Assembly: GCA_023255965.1 (NCBI GenBank)
Contig: JAGDWE010000022.1
Coordinates: forward strand, 1 to 39,253
Direction: 5' to 3'
Source of the DNA: Desulfurococcales archaeon
Lineage (GTDB): Archaea; Thermoproteota; Thermoprotei_A; Sulfolobales; NBVN01
Length of the DNA: 39,253 nucleotides
Below, piece after piece: positions 23,218 to 31,272 of this stretch; positions within the stretch are counted from its first letter, which is position 1; each line of letters begins with the position of its first letter. A program made the translations under genes and the position numbers. The notes under the pieces were generated by a model, which saw only the letters and a program-made list of their open reading frames with translations, was not told the origin of the DNA and did not search any database.

Positions 23218-25902
23218 ATGTTAACGAGTAGGGGTAGGTATAGGAGTTTGATGCAGTACGCTGCCCTAAGTAATTGCAGCAATAGTTTTGAGGGAGTTGT
23301 AGTAAGGTTAAATATTAATGGAGTGAGTGTTAAGATCCATAAGCTGGTAAAGGATGTTGTAAGGGTTTACCTACGTTCTAATAAGGCCGAGCAGGTAAGG
23401 GAGTTTAATGAGGCGTTCCTTATGGGCTCTTATTACTCGGGAGATTTAGGTAAGGTATATCTTAAATTTTATGATGACAATAATGATAAAGTTTATATAT
23501 GGTTTGATACCACGGGCCATAAGCCGTACTTCCTCACAGACCTGCCCCCAGATAAGGTAAGCAACATTAAGAAGATAGTATCTGACGAATCATTTCACGG
23601 CGTTGAAGTGGTAGAGCGGTATGACTTACTTAACGGTAGGAAGGTAGTTCTCTCTAAGGTTGTTGTTAAAGACCCCCTAGCGGTGCCTAGGTTAAGGGGT
23701 TTAGTACCGAAGGCTTGGGAAGCGAATATAAAGTACCACGATAACTACATATACGACTTAGGCTTGGTTCCAGGAATCCAATACTCGCTGCGAAATGGTA
23801 AGTTGATGCAGGTAGTCCATGACTTAAGTATTGAGGTGATAGACAACATAAAGAGGATATTTAAGGATGAGGACCCTGAAACCCAGAGATTAGCTTTATC
23901 TATGATCCAATTATATGAAGTTAGACCTCCTAAGATTAGGAGATTAGCAATAGATATTGAGGTATTTACGCCTTATAAAGGTAGGGTTCCAAACCCCGAG
24001 GAGGCGCCATACCCTATAATAAGTGCAGCAGTAGTCTCTAATGACGGTCTCCGTAAGGTCTTAACATTATGGAGACCTAATTTAGGATTAGGGGATATAA
24101 ATACATTACCAAACGACGTCGACGTTGAGATATTCGATAGTGAGGAAGCACTAATTAAGGAGTTGTTCAGGGTAATCAATGACTATGTACTGATAATTTC
24201 ATTCAATGGAGATAACTTCGACTTACAGTACATCATGAATAGAGCTACGTTGTTAGGGATTAGTGAGGAGCATATACCATTTGAGGTAACTAGGGATTTC
24301 ATAGGCGTTAAGCATGGCTTCCATGTAGACCTATATAAGTTCTTCAGCATTGAGGCTATTCAAAACTACGCATTTGAGGGCAGATATAAGGAGAAAACAT
24401 TAGAGGCCATAGCTGACGCGCTTTTAGGCGTTTCTAAGGTTAAGCTGGATACCTTCATAAGCGATTCGTCATTGACTGAGTTAGTCAACTATAACTACAG
24501 AGATGCATGGCTAGCATTAAATTTAACATTATTTGATAACGAACTCGTTTGGAAATTAATTGTATTAATCATGCGTTTATCTAAAATGAATTTAGAGGAT
24601 GTTACAAGGAGGAAGGTGTCGGCATGGATTAAGAATCTAATGTTCTGGGAGCACAGGAATAGAGGTTATTTAATACCTAATCAAGAGGACCTCCTAAACA
24701 TTAAAGGGAAAGTAGTAACGTCCGCTAAGATAGATGGTAAGAAATATGCTGGTGCGATAGTTATAGATCCTATCCCCGGAGTGTACTTCAATGTCGTTGT
24801 AGTCGACTTCGCATCGCTGTATCCAAGCATCATTAAACAATGGAATATAAGCTATGAGACTATAGATCCAACTGACAATAACTGCAGGAAGATAATTGAT
24901 ATAAGGGATGAAAAGGGAAGCATAGTACATAAGGTATGTAGCGACGTACCTGGAATAACATCACAGATTGTAGGAGTCTTAAGGGATCTTAGAGTTAAAA
25001 TATATAAGAGGGTATCTAAATCGCCTAACATCCCCCATGAACTTAAGAGTTGGTATGAAGTTGTTCAAAGAGCTATGAAGGTATTTATAAATGCAAGCTA
25101 CGGCGTCTTTGGACACTCGAACTTCCCATTCTACACCCCCTCGGCAGCAGAATCGGTTACCGCTTTAGGTAGATATGTAATTTCATCAACTATAGCTAAG
25201 GCCAACGAATTAGGCCTTAAAGTACTTTATGGCGATACCGACTCGTTATTTATATGGAATCCAAGTGAGAGCGAGCTAGAGAAGCTTAGGGAGTGGGTGT
25301 TAACTACTTATGGATTAGATCTCGAGATAGATAAGGTGTATAAATTCGTAGCCTTCGCTCTTAAAAAGAATTACCTAGGAGTTCTAGATAATGGGAGAGT
25401 TGATGTAAAGGGGTTGATGGGTAAGAAAAGAAATGTCCCGAAGCTGCTTCAAGATGCCTTCATTGATGTAGTTGGCATGATATCTAAGGTGAGTAATACG
25501 CAGGAAAGCCTAGAAGCTGTAAAGGATTACTTAAAGAAGAAGATCCAGGAACTTTACCTGAAGTTTAAGGAGAAGACTTTCACGCTAGATGAAGTAGCCT
25601 ATAGAACTATGCTTAGTAAATCTCCCTCCGAATACGTTAAGACGACCCCGCCACATGTTAAGGCAGCAAGACAGTTAATTAATAACGGCGTAAACGTAGC
25701 TAGAGGCGATATAATATTCTACGTTAAAGTTAAGTCGAAGGATAAAGTTAAGGCAATACAGCTAGCTAGGGTAGATGACGTTGATGCTGAAGCATACCTG
25801 GAATACGCTAAATCGATTCTAGAGCAGGTACTCACGCCATTCGGGATAAGTTGGGACGATATCGCAGGGATAAGCAGGCTTGAGTTATTCACTACTAGAT
25901 AA
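23218..25902 (+). CDS. polB: Family B DNA polymerase
   Basis: A replicative-type polymerase of 894 residues. Exonuclease motifs are intact: Exo I LAIDIEVFTPYKG near residue 242, Exo II ISFNGDNFDLQYI near 325, Exo III YNYRDAWLALNL near 425. Polymerase motifs: A DFASLYPSIIKQ near 530, B in QRAMKVFINASYGVFGHSNF, C YGDTDSLF near 675, and KKNYLGV of the KKxY type. So both polymerisation and proofreading look functional. No intein is present. The exact start is uncertain: an internal ATG at MQYAAL would remove 11 residues. Confidence 0.95.
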   Translation: MLTSRGRYRSLMQYAALSNCSNSFEGVVVRLNINGVSVKIHKLVKDVVRVYLRSNKAEQVREFNEAFLMGSYYSGDLGKVYLKFYDDNNDKVYIWFDTTGHKPYFLTDLPPDKVSNIKKIVSDESFHGVEVVERYDLLNGRKVVLSKVVVKDPLAVPRLRGLVPKAWEANIKYHDNYIYDLGLVPGIQYSLRNGKLMQVVHDLSIEVIDNIKRIFKDEDPETQRLALSMIQLYEVRPPKIRRLAIDIEVFTPYKGRVPNPEEAPYPIISAAVVSNDGLRKVLTLWRPNLGLGDINTLPNDVDVEIFDSEEALIKELFRVINDYVLIISFNGDNFDLQYIMNRATLLGISEEHIPFEVTRDFIGVKHGFHVDLYKFFSIEAIQNYAFEGRYKEKTLEAIADALLGVSKVKLDTFISDSSLTELVNYNYRDAWLALNLTLFDNELVWKLIVLIMRLSKMNLEDVTRRKVSAWIKNLMFWEHRNRGYLIPNQEDLLNIKGKVVTSAKIDGKKYAGAIVIDPIPGVYFNVVVVDFASLYPSIIKQWNISYETIDPTDNNCRKIIDIRDEKGSIVHKVCSDVPGITSQIVGVLRDLRVKIYKRVSKSPNIPHELKSWYEVVQRAMKVFINASYGVFGHSNFPFYTPSAAESVTALGRYVISSTIAKANELGLKVLYGDTDSLFIWNPSESELEKLREWVLTTYGLDLEIDKVYKFVAFALKKNYLGVLDNGRVDVKGLMGKKRNVPKLLQDAFIDVVGMISKVSNTQESLEAVKDYLKKKIQELYLKFKEKTFTLDEVAYRTMLSKSPSEYVKTTPPHVKAARQLINNGVNVARGDIIFYVKVKSKDKVKAIQLARVDDVDAEAYLEYAKSILEQVLTPFGISWDDIAGISRLELFTTR

Positions 25903-26082
25903 TTCTAAGTAGTTTGCATGCATCCGGGCATCATGGTTTAAGCTTTTAGGCATAATACTTGCCGGACTCGGTGGTAAGTAGTATTTAGCTGTCTTAGAGC
26001 AGTTTCTTTAGGTTCTATAGGGGGCGGTTAATAATGTAATACACATATATACCCTTAATTAACTCATTTAATGGGTATATTG

Positions 26083-26775
26083 ATGAGCGATGAGATACTT
26101 AGGATTGATACTAGTATTGGTAGCAAGGAGAGTATAGCTGAATATAGTATTATTGAGCAGATTAGGGGGGTTATTAGGACTGCCTCACAAGCCTTTAGGG
26201 AGGTTCTAAGCCAGATTAAGGACTTAAGTGAGGGCAAGAACGAATTAGTTAAGGTTCGTCATGAGAGGATTAGAGGATTTAAGAACTCCGTTGAGGGTGC
26301 TTTAATAACGACTATGGAGTATATAGTGAGGACTGCTCCTGCCTTAGTGCTTAAGGACATATACGTATCTATGATTGAGAATATGTTGAAGTCTGTTGAG
26401 AGTTGTGAGGCAGCATCGTATAGGGCCTTAGCGCTATCTAGTAGCGAGTTTTCAGGACTTGACGACATGCTATACGCGCTTATAGAGTCGATAGTTAAGA
26501 ACAGCATAAGTATGGTTGATGCGCTAGATAACATGCTTAACCTATTATCTGTTAATCCCAAAAAGGTAGGTGATATATACATAGACGTCGTTAAGCTTGA
26601 GGATACTATAGATAACTTCTACAGGCATGCATTACTTGAGCTAGTTAAGTCTAAGGGCTATAATGTAGGCGGTTTAGTGCTATTGAAGGAGTTAATAGAT
26701 AAGTTGGAGGACTCAGCTGATAGGTTAAAGGATGTAGCAACCAATTTAAAGTACATATCGCTACATAGGATTTAA
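26083..26775 (+). CDS. PhoU-like DUF47 family protein
   Basis: A 230-residue all-helical protein of the DUF47 (UPF0111) family, cytoplasmic and possibly metal binding, often linked to phosphate transporters. No transporter is adjacent here. Typical features are repeated amphipathic helices such as EYIVRTAPALVLKDIY and the C-terminal ELIDKLEDSADRLKDVATNL, which resembles the family's E/D-rich metal motif. A TATA-like ACATATATACC at 26043-26053 puts the transcript start near 26075, so ATG at 26083 is preferred to the one at 26071. It is one base from endA. Confidence 0.82.
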   Translation: MSDEILRIDTSIGSKESIAEYSIIEQIRGVIRTASQAFREVLSQIKDLSEGKNELVKVRHERIRGFKNSVEGALITTMEYIVRTAPALVLKDIYVSMIENMLKSVESCEAASYRALALSSSEFSGLDDMLYALIESIVKNSISMVDALDNMLNLLSVNPKKVGDIYIDVVKLEDTIDNFYRHALLELVKSKGYNVGGLVLLKELIDKLEDSADRLKDVATNLKYISLHRI

Positions 26776-26776
26776 A

Positions 26777-27316
26777 ATGGCAAGGGCTGAATTAGTAGGC
26801 TCTAAATTAATAGTATTTAATGTGGATGACGCTAGGAAGATATTTGCCGAAGGGTTCTTCGGTAAGCCGTTGGGTGTTAAGAAGCCTAAGGGAACTGATA
26901 TATCATCACCGCTCGAGCTTTCATTAATTGAGGGAATGTATTTACTTGAGAGAGGCATAATTACGGTGGGGTTTAGAGGTAAAACTTTAGGCATTAGCGA
27001 GTTTGCTGAAATCGCCAAGAAGAAGATTGAGGAATTCACTAACCTCTATATAGTTTATAAGGAATTGAGGGATGCTGGATTTATAGTTAGATCAGGCCTT
27101 AAATACGGTTCTGATTTTGCCGTATATAGGTTGAGGCCTGGCTTAGAACACGCGCCCTACCTAGTTAAAGTCATATTATTTAATAAGGAGATAGATCCAG
27201 GGGACTTAGTTGGTTGGGGCAGATTATCGCATAGTGTTAGGAAGAAGCTAATTCTTGCAATCATATACCCCGGCAAAGAGGTTAACTACATAATGTTTAA
27301 ATGGTTTAAACCATAG
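26777..27316 (+). CDS. endA: tRNA-splicing endonuclease, catalytic subunit
   Basis: It cuts bulge-helix-bulge introns from tRNA and rRNA precursors. The 179-residue product has the three catalytic residues in place: Tyr in KYGSDFAVYRLRPG, His in GLEHAPYLVKV and Lys in SVRKKLILAII. Length fits the short subunit of crenarchaeal enzymes, which work as heterotetramers with a second structural subunit not found in this window. It directly follows the PhoU-like gene and precedes the Cys-rich gene. Confidence 0.95.
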   Translation: MARAELVGSKLIVFNVDDARKIFAEGFFGKPLGVKKPKGTDISSPLELSLIEGMYLLERGIITVGFRGKTLGISEFAEIAKKKIEEFTNLYIVYKELRDAGFIVRSGLKYGSDFAVYRLRPGLEHAPYLVKVILFNKEIDPGDLVGWGRLSHSVRKKLILAIIYPGKEVNYIMFKWFKP

Positions 27317-27334
27317 TTATATCTTAGGTATGCG

Positions 27335-27742
27335 GTGAATCGTTTGAGGCAAGAGGGCTTCCATCAGAGGTCAGACAAACCTCAAGATGCCTCTAAGGAG
27401 TTTAAGCCTTTACCTATAGGTAAATCATGTAATCAGCTATGCCCTTATTTTAAATGTTCTAAGGTCGCCTTGGTATACACTAATAAAGTTATTAAAGGCC
27501 ACGTACAGAAGGCAGCAATGTGTAGGTGGATAGGTGATCAATGTCTGGGGTTTAAGTGCCAATTTGCATTTTGCGAACGAAAGGCGTTATTACCGAATGG
27601 TACTTGTGCGTTTGCTATTAGATTTACTGAGAGTAGTGATGAGTTCTTTAAGGAGGTTGAGAAAGCAGATATAGGTAAGGAGGGAAGGGTTAAAGACATT
27701 CTTGGCCGAAAAATTGGGCGCAAAGATATCTACCTCGAGTAG
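27335..27742 (+). CDS. Cysteine-rich conserved protein, possible metal or Fe-S binding
   Basis: A 135-residue protein of unknown function with a GTG start 18 bases after endA. Its cysteines cluster: CNQLCPYFKC (Cx3Cx4C) near residues 32-40, then CRWIGDQCLGFKCQFAFC and a Cys in LPNGTCAF. Eight well-spaced cysteines suggest zinc or an iron-sulfur cluster. The ends are polar. It is convergent with ubiX and overlaps it by 53 bases. Position next to endA hints at RNA processing but is weak evidence. Confidence 0.75.
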   Translation: MNRLRQEGFHQRSDKPQDASKEFKPLPIGKSCNQLCPYFKCSKVALVYTNKVIKGHVQKAAMCRWIGDQCLGFKCQFAFCERKALLPNGTCAFAIRFTESSDEFFKEVEKADIGKEGRVKDILGRKIGRKDIYLE

Positions 27743-28322
27743 GTTCAGCGTTATCCCACCTTCTATATAGGTTATTTCTTATGTTTAATAGGTCAAGTAT
27801 CTTGCCAACCACGTAGTCCACCACGTCTCTTACATTCTTCGGGTCATTGTAGAATGCGGGGCTCGCTGGAAATATTATACTCCCTGCTACTGACGCCTTA
27901 AGCATATTAAGGAGGTCTAATGTGGTAATGGGGGTTTCCCTAATAACTAGAATCAAAGGTTTCCTTAATCTAAGGAAATTTAATGCAGTGCGGGTTAGTA
28001 GGTTGCTTTGTATAGAGTTCGCAATTAACGCTAGGGTCTTAAGCGAGCACGGTATAATTACCATAGAGTTGAAGTCATGAATTGCTGAAGTACTTGCGAG
28101 CATAGATGTTAAGTCATGGTTAAAGAAAACCTCCTTACTTCGTGCCCTAACAATATTAATGAATGCATTAGAGCTGCAGCATTCTTTCTCAGCTACCTTA
28201 ATGGCGCTCTTAGTTATTATCGTATATAGCTCATAACCCTCTAAACCACTAAGGTAGTCAATGAGCCTTAATCCATATATAACTCCACTAGCGCCACTAA
28301 TTCCTATAACTAGTTTGGGTAT
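27690..28322 (-). CDS. ubiX: Flavin prenyltransferase UbiX, apparent ATA start codon
   Basis: UbiX joins a dimethylallyl group to FMN to make prenyl-FMN, cofactor of UbiD decarboxylases. The N-terminal LVIGISGASGVIYGLRL, then MVIIPCSLKTLALIANSIQS and ASPAFYNDPKNVRDVVDYVV are family hallmarks. The first ATG/GTG/TTG in frame is at 28103, which would remove the FMN-binding GISGASG. The frame is open back to a stop at 28338-28340 with no standard start. ATA at 28322 matches the usual N-terminus (xxKLVIGISG) with GGTGAT at 28326-28331, giving 210 residues. A sequence error is the alternative. Confidence 0.88.
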   Translation of the reverse strand: MPKLVIGISGASGVIYGLRLIDYLSGLEGYELYTIITKSAIKVAEKECCSSNAFINIVRARSKEVFFNHDLTSMLASTSAIHDFNSMVIIPCSLKTLALIANSIQSNLLTRTALNFLRLRKPLILVIRETPITTLDLLNMLKASVAGSIIFPASPAFYNDPKNVRDVVDYVVGKILDLLNIRNNLYRRWDNAEPTRGRYLCAQFFGQECL

Positions 28323-28478
28323 AAGATCACCTATGATTTAACTTAACTAAGGATGTTTTAAAATAATTAAGGACTTAATGCTCAAGGACGTTGAGACTAT
28401 CACTGAAGACGGATGTGGCAGAGCTTATAAATGGGGTTCGAGTTTAGAGTTTGCTTGTAGTTACCTACAGATATTTGA

Positions 28479-28616
28479 ATGCTTTCTTCATACGCCCTTC
28501 TTCCCTCCTCCAGAGTCATCCTCTATGGTGAGAACGCTTTAGGGAATCGGCTATCCTCAAGCTATGTCCAGCTGGTACGTGGGGACGTGCGCCTACGCCT
28601 TCGAGGCGATGATTAG
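28479..28616 (+). CDS. Short unidentified frame beside the tnpB remnant
   Basis: A 45-codon frame from ATG to TAG with a coding look: it contains SSRVILYGENALGNRLSSS and VRLRLRGDD. I do not recognise it. GC content is above the left-hand genes. The ALGNR piece also appears in one frame of the island at 1410-1595, so it may belong to the same type of mobile element. It may well be untranslated. Confidence 0.25.
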   Translation: MLSSYALLPSSRVILYGENALGNRLSSSYVQLVRGDVRLRLRGDD

Positions 28617-28684
28617 TGTGTTAGCCTATATCCTCGACCAACTCCCTAAGTGGCAGGGGATAATTAGCCGGAAGTCTGGTTAGT

Positions 28685-28721
28685 GCTGACCTCCTCTCCG
28701 CCCTGAAGGGCGAGGGTTCCC
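28685..28721 (-). mobile_element. Right end of an IS200/IS605 TnpB element
   Basis: GCTGACCTCCTCTCCGCCCT and GAAGGGCGAGGGTTCCC form the right-end hairpin and abut the stop codon of the tnpB remnant. It is nearly identical to the solitary copy at 5621-5656. In active elements this region is the 3' part of the omega RNA scaffold, and the flanking sequence (here below 28685) serves as guide. Confidence 0.65.
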
Positions 28722-29029
28722 TAGGGCGATTCGTTGGTTTGTGGCTTATCGCCTTCATCTTCATTGCTGGCGGGGATTACCCACCCCGCTCCGTTCGTCC
28801 AGCAGTAGACCGCGAGCCGGGCCTCCGGCCAATTACCCCCATCCCTAGCTGGGAGGAGCCCTTCTCCCAGCTCCCAGGGACTCGGGGATATATAAATTAA
28901 AGATGATAGAATGTATAGGATATTTATCGCCCCATTCAGATCAGCGTTCATAACTTTCCCCAGACGGGAACGCTTAAACAAACCACGTTCAACACGCTCA
29001 CCCCGAGTTAAGCATCCGCAACGTTTTTG
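28721..29029 (-). pseudogene. tnpB: C-terminal remnant of TnpB (IS605 OrfB)
   Basis: TnpB is the RNA-guided nuclease ancestor of Cas12. Only about 100 codons remain. RGLFKRSRLGKVMNADLNGA, then INIL, is the RuvC-III region with Asp and Asn (NADLNGA). The zinc-ribbon cysteines before it are damaged, CxxCG reading RSRLG. A tail with RLAVYCWTNGAGWVIPASN follows. The frame is closed upstream by a TAG at 29030-29032 and the RuvC-I and RuvC-II parts are gone, so the protein is dead. The DNA inside contains a 7-bp hairpin (28849-28855 with 28864-28870) that is probably part of the omega RNA. Confidence 0.8.
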
Positions 29030-29074
29030 CTAACAGTTAATAATTCCTTAATGTACTTATCTTCTTAGGTATCT

Positions 29075-29404
29075 ATGCCTAGATGGTGCCGACGCGGTAG
29101 GAGTTGGTGTAGGGTTAACATACCACTGAAAAGTAGCTTAAGCGTTGAGGACGTAATATTCATTCCAGTAAAGCCTGCCTCAGGCGTTGAGGTTAAGGAA
29201 TATGTTGAACTATATGATTATGAAGTTGAGGCGTTAAAGCTCATCCACATTGATGGCTTAAGCATTGAGGAGGCAGCTGCCAGGATGAATCTATCTAAGG
29301 CCTCCTTCTGGAGAGTGCTTGAGCAATGCAGATTTAAGCTGGCTGAGGCCGTAGTTGGATGTAAGCCCATGAAGGTTATTTCAAGCAAACAACGAACCGG
29401 ATAA
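29075..29404 (+). CDS. DUF134 (UPF0251) family DNA-binding protein
   Basis: A 109-residue protein with a helix-turn-helix like sigma-70 region 4: IDGLSIEEAAARMNLSKASF and WRVLEQCRFKLAEAV. The N-terminus PRWCRRGRSWCRVN with Arg and Cys is typical of DUF134. The family is often next to NifX-like and DUF5320 genes, as here (550 bases downstream). It may be the regulator of that pair. It lies between two pieces of mobile-element debris. Confidence 0.85.
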   Translation: MPRWCRRGRSWCRVNIPLKSSLSVEDVIFIPVKPASGVEVKEYVELYDYEVEALKLIHIDGLSIEEAAARMNLSKASFWRVLEQCRFKLAEAVVGCKPMKVISSKQRTG

Positions 29405-29860
29405 TAACTGAATTCCCCTGCCTTGAAGAGGGAGGTTTAATGTTGCGTCCCATTAGCCCAGCCTAGCGTCCGGTCTTTGAGGCATCAGAGCGTGGTTATA
29501 TGTGCCCACGCAGCATTGTTTGGGCTGCAACCAACTTCGTGATTGCTGGGCTTCTTTTGCTTGGCGGCTCCTTTTAGTGCTACGAGCTCAGCTCATCCTA
29601 GGCCCATGAGGAGAAGAGACTTGTAAGTCGCCCTTGATGGGCCCTGGGCGGCTACGGGAGCCCTTCTCCCGGACACCCAGGGCTGTGATGACCTGAGGAC
29701 GTGATCAATGAACATAAAGCTAATCAACAACCGCTCCTGGGTGAACGGCAATCTCCGTGACCCGCTGACGCATACCAACCTTTAAAGGCAAGGCCTTCAG
29801 CCCTATTCGGCTTAATGTCAGATTCGCCTAGAAGGAAGCTAATATTCATAAGGGCATCAA
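29405..29860. mobile_element. Gene-free GC-rich stretch with decayed IS605-type sequences
   Basis: No intact gene. At 29414-29437 CCCCTGCC and GAAGAGGGAGG resemble a damaged right-end hairpin in plus orientation. At 29641-29683 GCCCTGGG pairs with CCCAGGGC, enclosing CGGGAG-CCCTT-CTCCCG. The same GGAGCCCTTCTCCC core occurs inside the tnpB remnant at about 28856-28868. I read this as a second, more decayed TnpB element with part of its omega RNA. Confidence 0.4.
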
Positions 29861-29922
29861 TGAGGTAAGTGAGGGTTCTTTTGAATTATCTTCCATTGCT
29901 ATGTTTTAGTTGCAGCAGAAAG

Positions 29923-29951
29923 CTTTATAAACTATTGAAACATATTTCAAT
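29923..29951 (+). promoter_or_regulatory. TATA box and palindromic operator of the DUF5320/NifX pair
   Basis: TTTATAAA at 29924-29931 is followed directly by ATTGAAA-CATA-TTTCAAT (29934-29951), a 7+4+7 inverted repeat that ends next to the expected transcript start. A repressor bound there would block start-site access. The candidate binder is the DUF134 protein, by position only. Confidence 0.55.
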
Positions 29952-29952
29952 A

Positions 29953-30207
29953 ATGGTAATATGTATGGGTTGGTGGAGAAGTGCTTGGGGTCCGTATCCA
30001 GGTAGGGGTCCTTGGAGCCACCTACCACCGCCTCTAAGGCCTGGCTGGTGGTGTAGAGGTTGGTGGTGGTTGTACGGTGCTCCGTACCCGCCATACATGG
30101 ATCCGGAGGCTGAGCGTAGGTACCTTGAAGACCTCAGGAAGTACCTCATGGACGTAGTCCTCAAGGAGATTGATAGAAGGCTTGATGAATTGAAGAAGAA
30201 GGAGTAG
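29953..30207 (+). CDS. DUF5320-like Trp/Gly/Pro-rich small protein
   Basis: An 84-residue protein (80 if the ATG at 29965 is used). The first half is rich in Trp, Gly, Pro and Tyr (MGWWRSAWGPYPGRG and WWCRGWWWLYGAPYPPY). The second half is a charged helix (ERRYLEDLRKYLMDVVLKEI). This matches the DUF5320 type found beside NifX-like genes. The promoter box at 29924-29931 places the transcript start about at the first ATG, so translation may be leaderless. Function is unknown; a metal or cofactor link is suggested by the neighbour. Confidence 0.75.
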   Translation: MVICMGWWRSAWGPYPGRGPWSHLPPPLRPGWWCRGWWWLYGAPYPPYMDPEAERRYLEDLRKYLMDVVLKEIDRRLDELKKKE

Positions 30208-30213
30208 GGACTG

Positions 30214-30600
30214 ATGATAATAGCTGTACCGGTACTCAAGCAGAACGAGACATACTACGTAAGCCCGCACTTCGGGAGGGCGTCGTACTACGCCTTTATC
30301 GAAGTAGGTGAGGGCGGGCATAAGGTATTAGAGGTGGTTGAAAATCCTCATATACAGCATGAACATGGCGGGGGCAGAGCGGTAGTAGAGCTGATGACCT
30401 CTAAGGCGGTTGAGGCAGTTATCGTCTATGGCATAGGCTATAGGGCATTTACAATGCTTGCTGATCGTAGGATTAAAGTGTACTATATACCAGAGAAATT
30501 AGGAAGTAGCCTAGTAACGCTTGATGATGCTGTAAAGATGTTCTTAAGTAATGAGTTAGAGGAGGCAGTAGAGTTCAGAGAGCGCCATAGACATCAATGA
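30214..30600 (+). CDS. NifX/NifB-type dinitrogenase iron-molybdenum cofactor domain protein
   Basis: A 128-residue single-domain protein of the Nitro_FeMo-Co family. MIIAVPVLKQNETYYVSPHF, GRASYYAFIEVG, HGGGRAVVELM and VEAVIVYGIGYRAF match the family fold. Such stand-alone proteins occur in many archaea without nitrogenase and probably carry metal-sulfur clusters. It is 6 bases behind the DUF5320 gene, in one transcript. The C-terminus is His-rich (RERHRHQ). Confidence 0.88.
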   Translation: MIIAVPVLKQNETYYVSPHFGRASYYAFIEVGEGGHKVLEVVENPHIQHEHGGGRAVVELMTSKAVEAVIVYGIGYRAFTMLADRRIKVYYIPEKLGSSLVTLDDAVKMFLSNELEEAVEFRERHRHQ

Positions 30601-30626
30601 CCTGACGAAGCGATCTAATAAAATTA

Positions 30627-30635
30627 TATTTTTTA
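30627..30635 (+). terminator. T-run after the NifX-like gene
   Basis: A run of six T in TATTTTTTAAC about 28 bases after the stop codon is the usual archaeal intrinsic termination signal. It separates this transcript from the convergent gene at 30673-31161. Confidence 0.45.
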
Positions 30636-30672
30636 ACATTTCAAGGGATATCAAACTCACCTAGAGCATCCC

Positions 30673-31161
30673 CTATACTGCGATAGTGAACTCCACCCCC
30701 GCTCTTCCAGCCGAAGTCACTAGGTAGCCAAGGCCCACCAATTCTATTGGCGTTGCATTTGTGAGGTTGAAGTGCTCCACAAGCCTTTCTCCCTTACCGG
30801 GCTGAATGCTCCTATTTATTGGTACGCTTATTCCCGCGCCGGGTAAGAGGATGCCGTAGACGAACAATTCGCGCGTACCGGTGTTCAGCACGTCAATTAC
30901 CAGCTCGCAGCCGCCTAGCGCAAGTAGAGTGCCATTGCGCTCCTCGTAGTGGTAGCAGGAGATGTAAGCACCGAGTATAACGACTTCTCCTGGAGAAGCC
31001 ACGTGCCCCGAGCCCCAAGAGCTCTCAGACCCTTTACTGCTTGACTTGGTCGAGACCCAGTAAGCTACTGAAGCCCCGACAGCAACGATGAGTAATATAA
31101 GTACAATGCGCATTAGTGGTAAGCGTGGCTTTCTCCGCGGAGCTTTTTTACGTGTTGGCAA
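30673..31161 (-). CDS. Membrane-anchored extracytoplasmic protein, unknown
   Basis: A 162-residue protein with a very basic N-terminus (PTRKKAPRRKPRLP), one membrane segment at about residues 17-34 (MRIVLILLIVAVGASVAYWV) and a beta-rich outer part with SCYHYEE and GGCELVIDV, whose two Cys could form a disulfide. The domain looks immunoglobulin-like, with NTGTRELFVYGI and a conserved-looking RSIQPGKGE turn. It is divergent from the ABC importer operon, 111 bases apart, so the two may share control. I do not recognise the family. Confidence 0.7.
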   Translation of the reverse strand: MPTRKKAPRRKPRLPLMRIVLILLIVAVGASVAYWVSTKSSSKGSESSWGSGHVASPGEVVILGAYISCYHYEERNGTLLALGGCELVIDVLNTGTRELFVYGILLPGAGISVPINRSIQPGKGERLVEHFNLTNATPIELVGLGYLVTSAGRAGVEFTIAV

Positions 31162-31231
31162 GGCAACCCCGCAGGAGCTTAAGTCGATTCTGTAATTTTA
31201 AGTCTTAACAAGTTCCCTAATAGCTTTAATA

Positions 31232-31267
31232 CTTATAAGTTCCGGACCCTCTCAAATATTGAGGGGT
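31232..31267 (+). promoter_or_regulatory. TATA box and leader hairpin of the ABC importer operon
   Basis: CTTATAAG (31232-31239) is the TATA box. ACCCTCTCAA (31246-31255) and TTGAGGGGT (31259-31267) are inverted copies with one bulged base. The right arm holds the GAGGGG ribosome site six bases before the TTG start. The repeat overlaps the expected transcript start, so it may be an operator or a hairpin hiding the ribosome site. Confidence 0.45.
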
Positions 31268-31272
31268 GTTAG

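Noticed and set aside
29593..29778. Minus-strand 61-codon frame starting MVCVSG
   Set aside because: It lies over the nested hairpin of the decayed element and has no family features.
29925..30321. Minus-strand frames opposite the DUF5320 and NifX-like genes
   Set aside because: They are antisense shadows of Trp/Gly/Pro-rich codons. The plus-strand pair has a promoter, ribosome sites and known family context.
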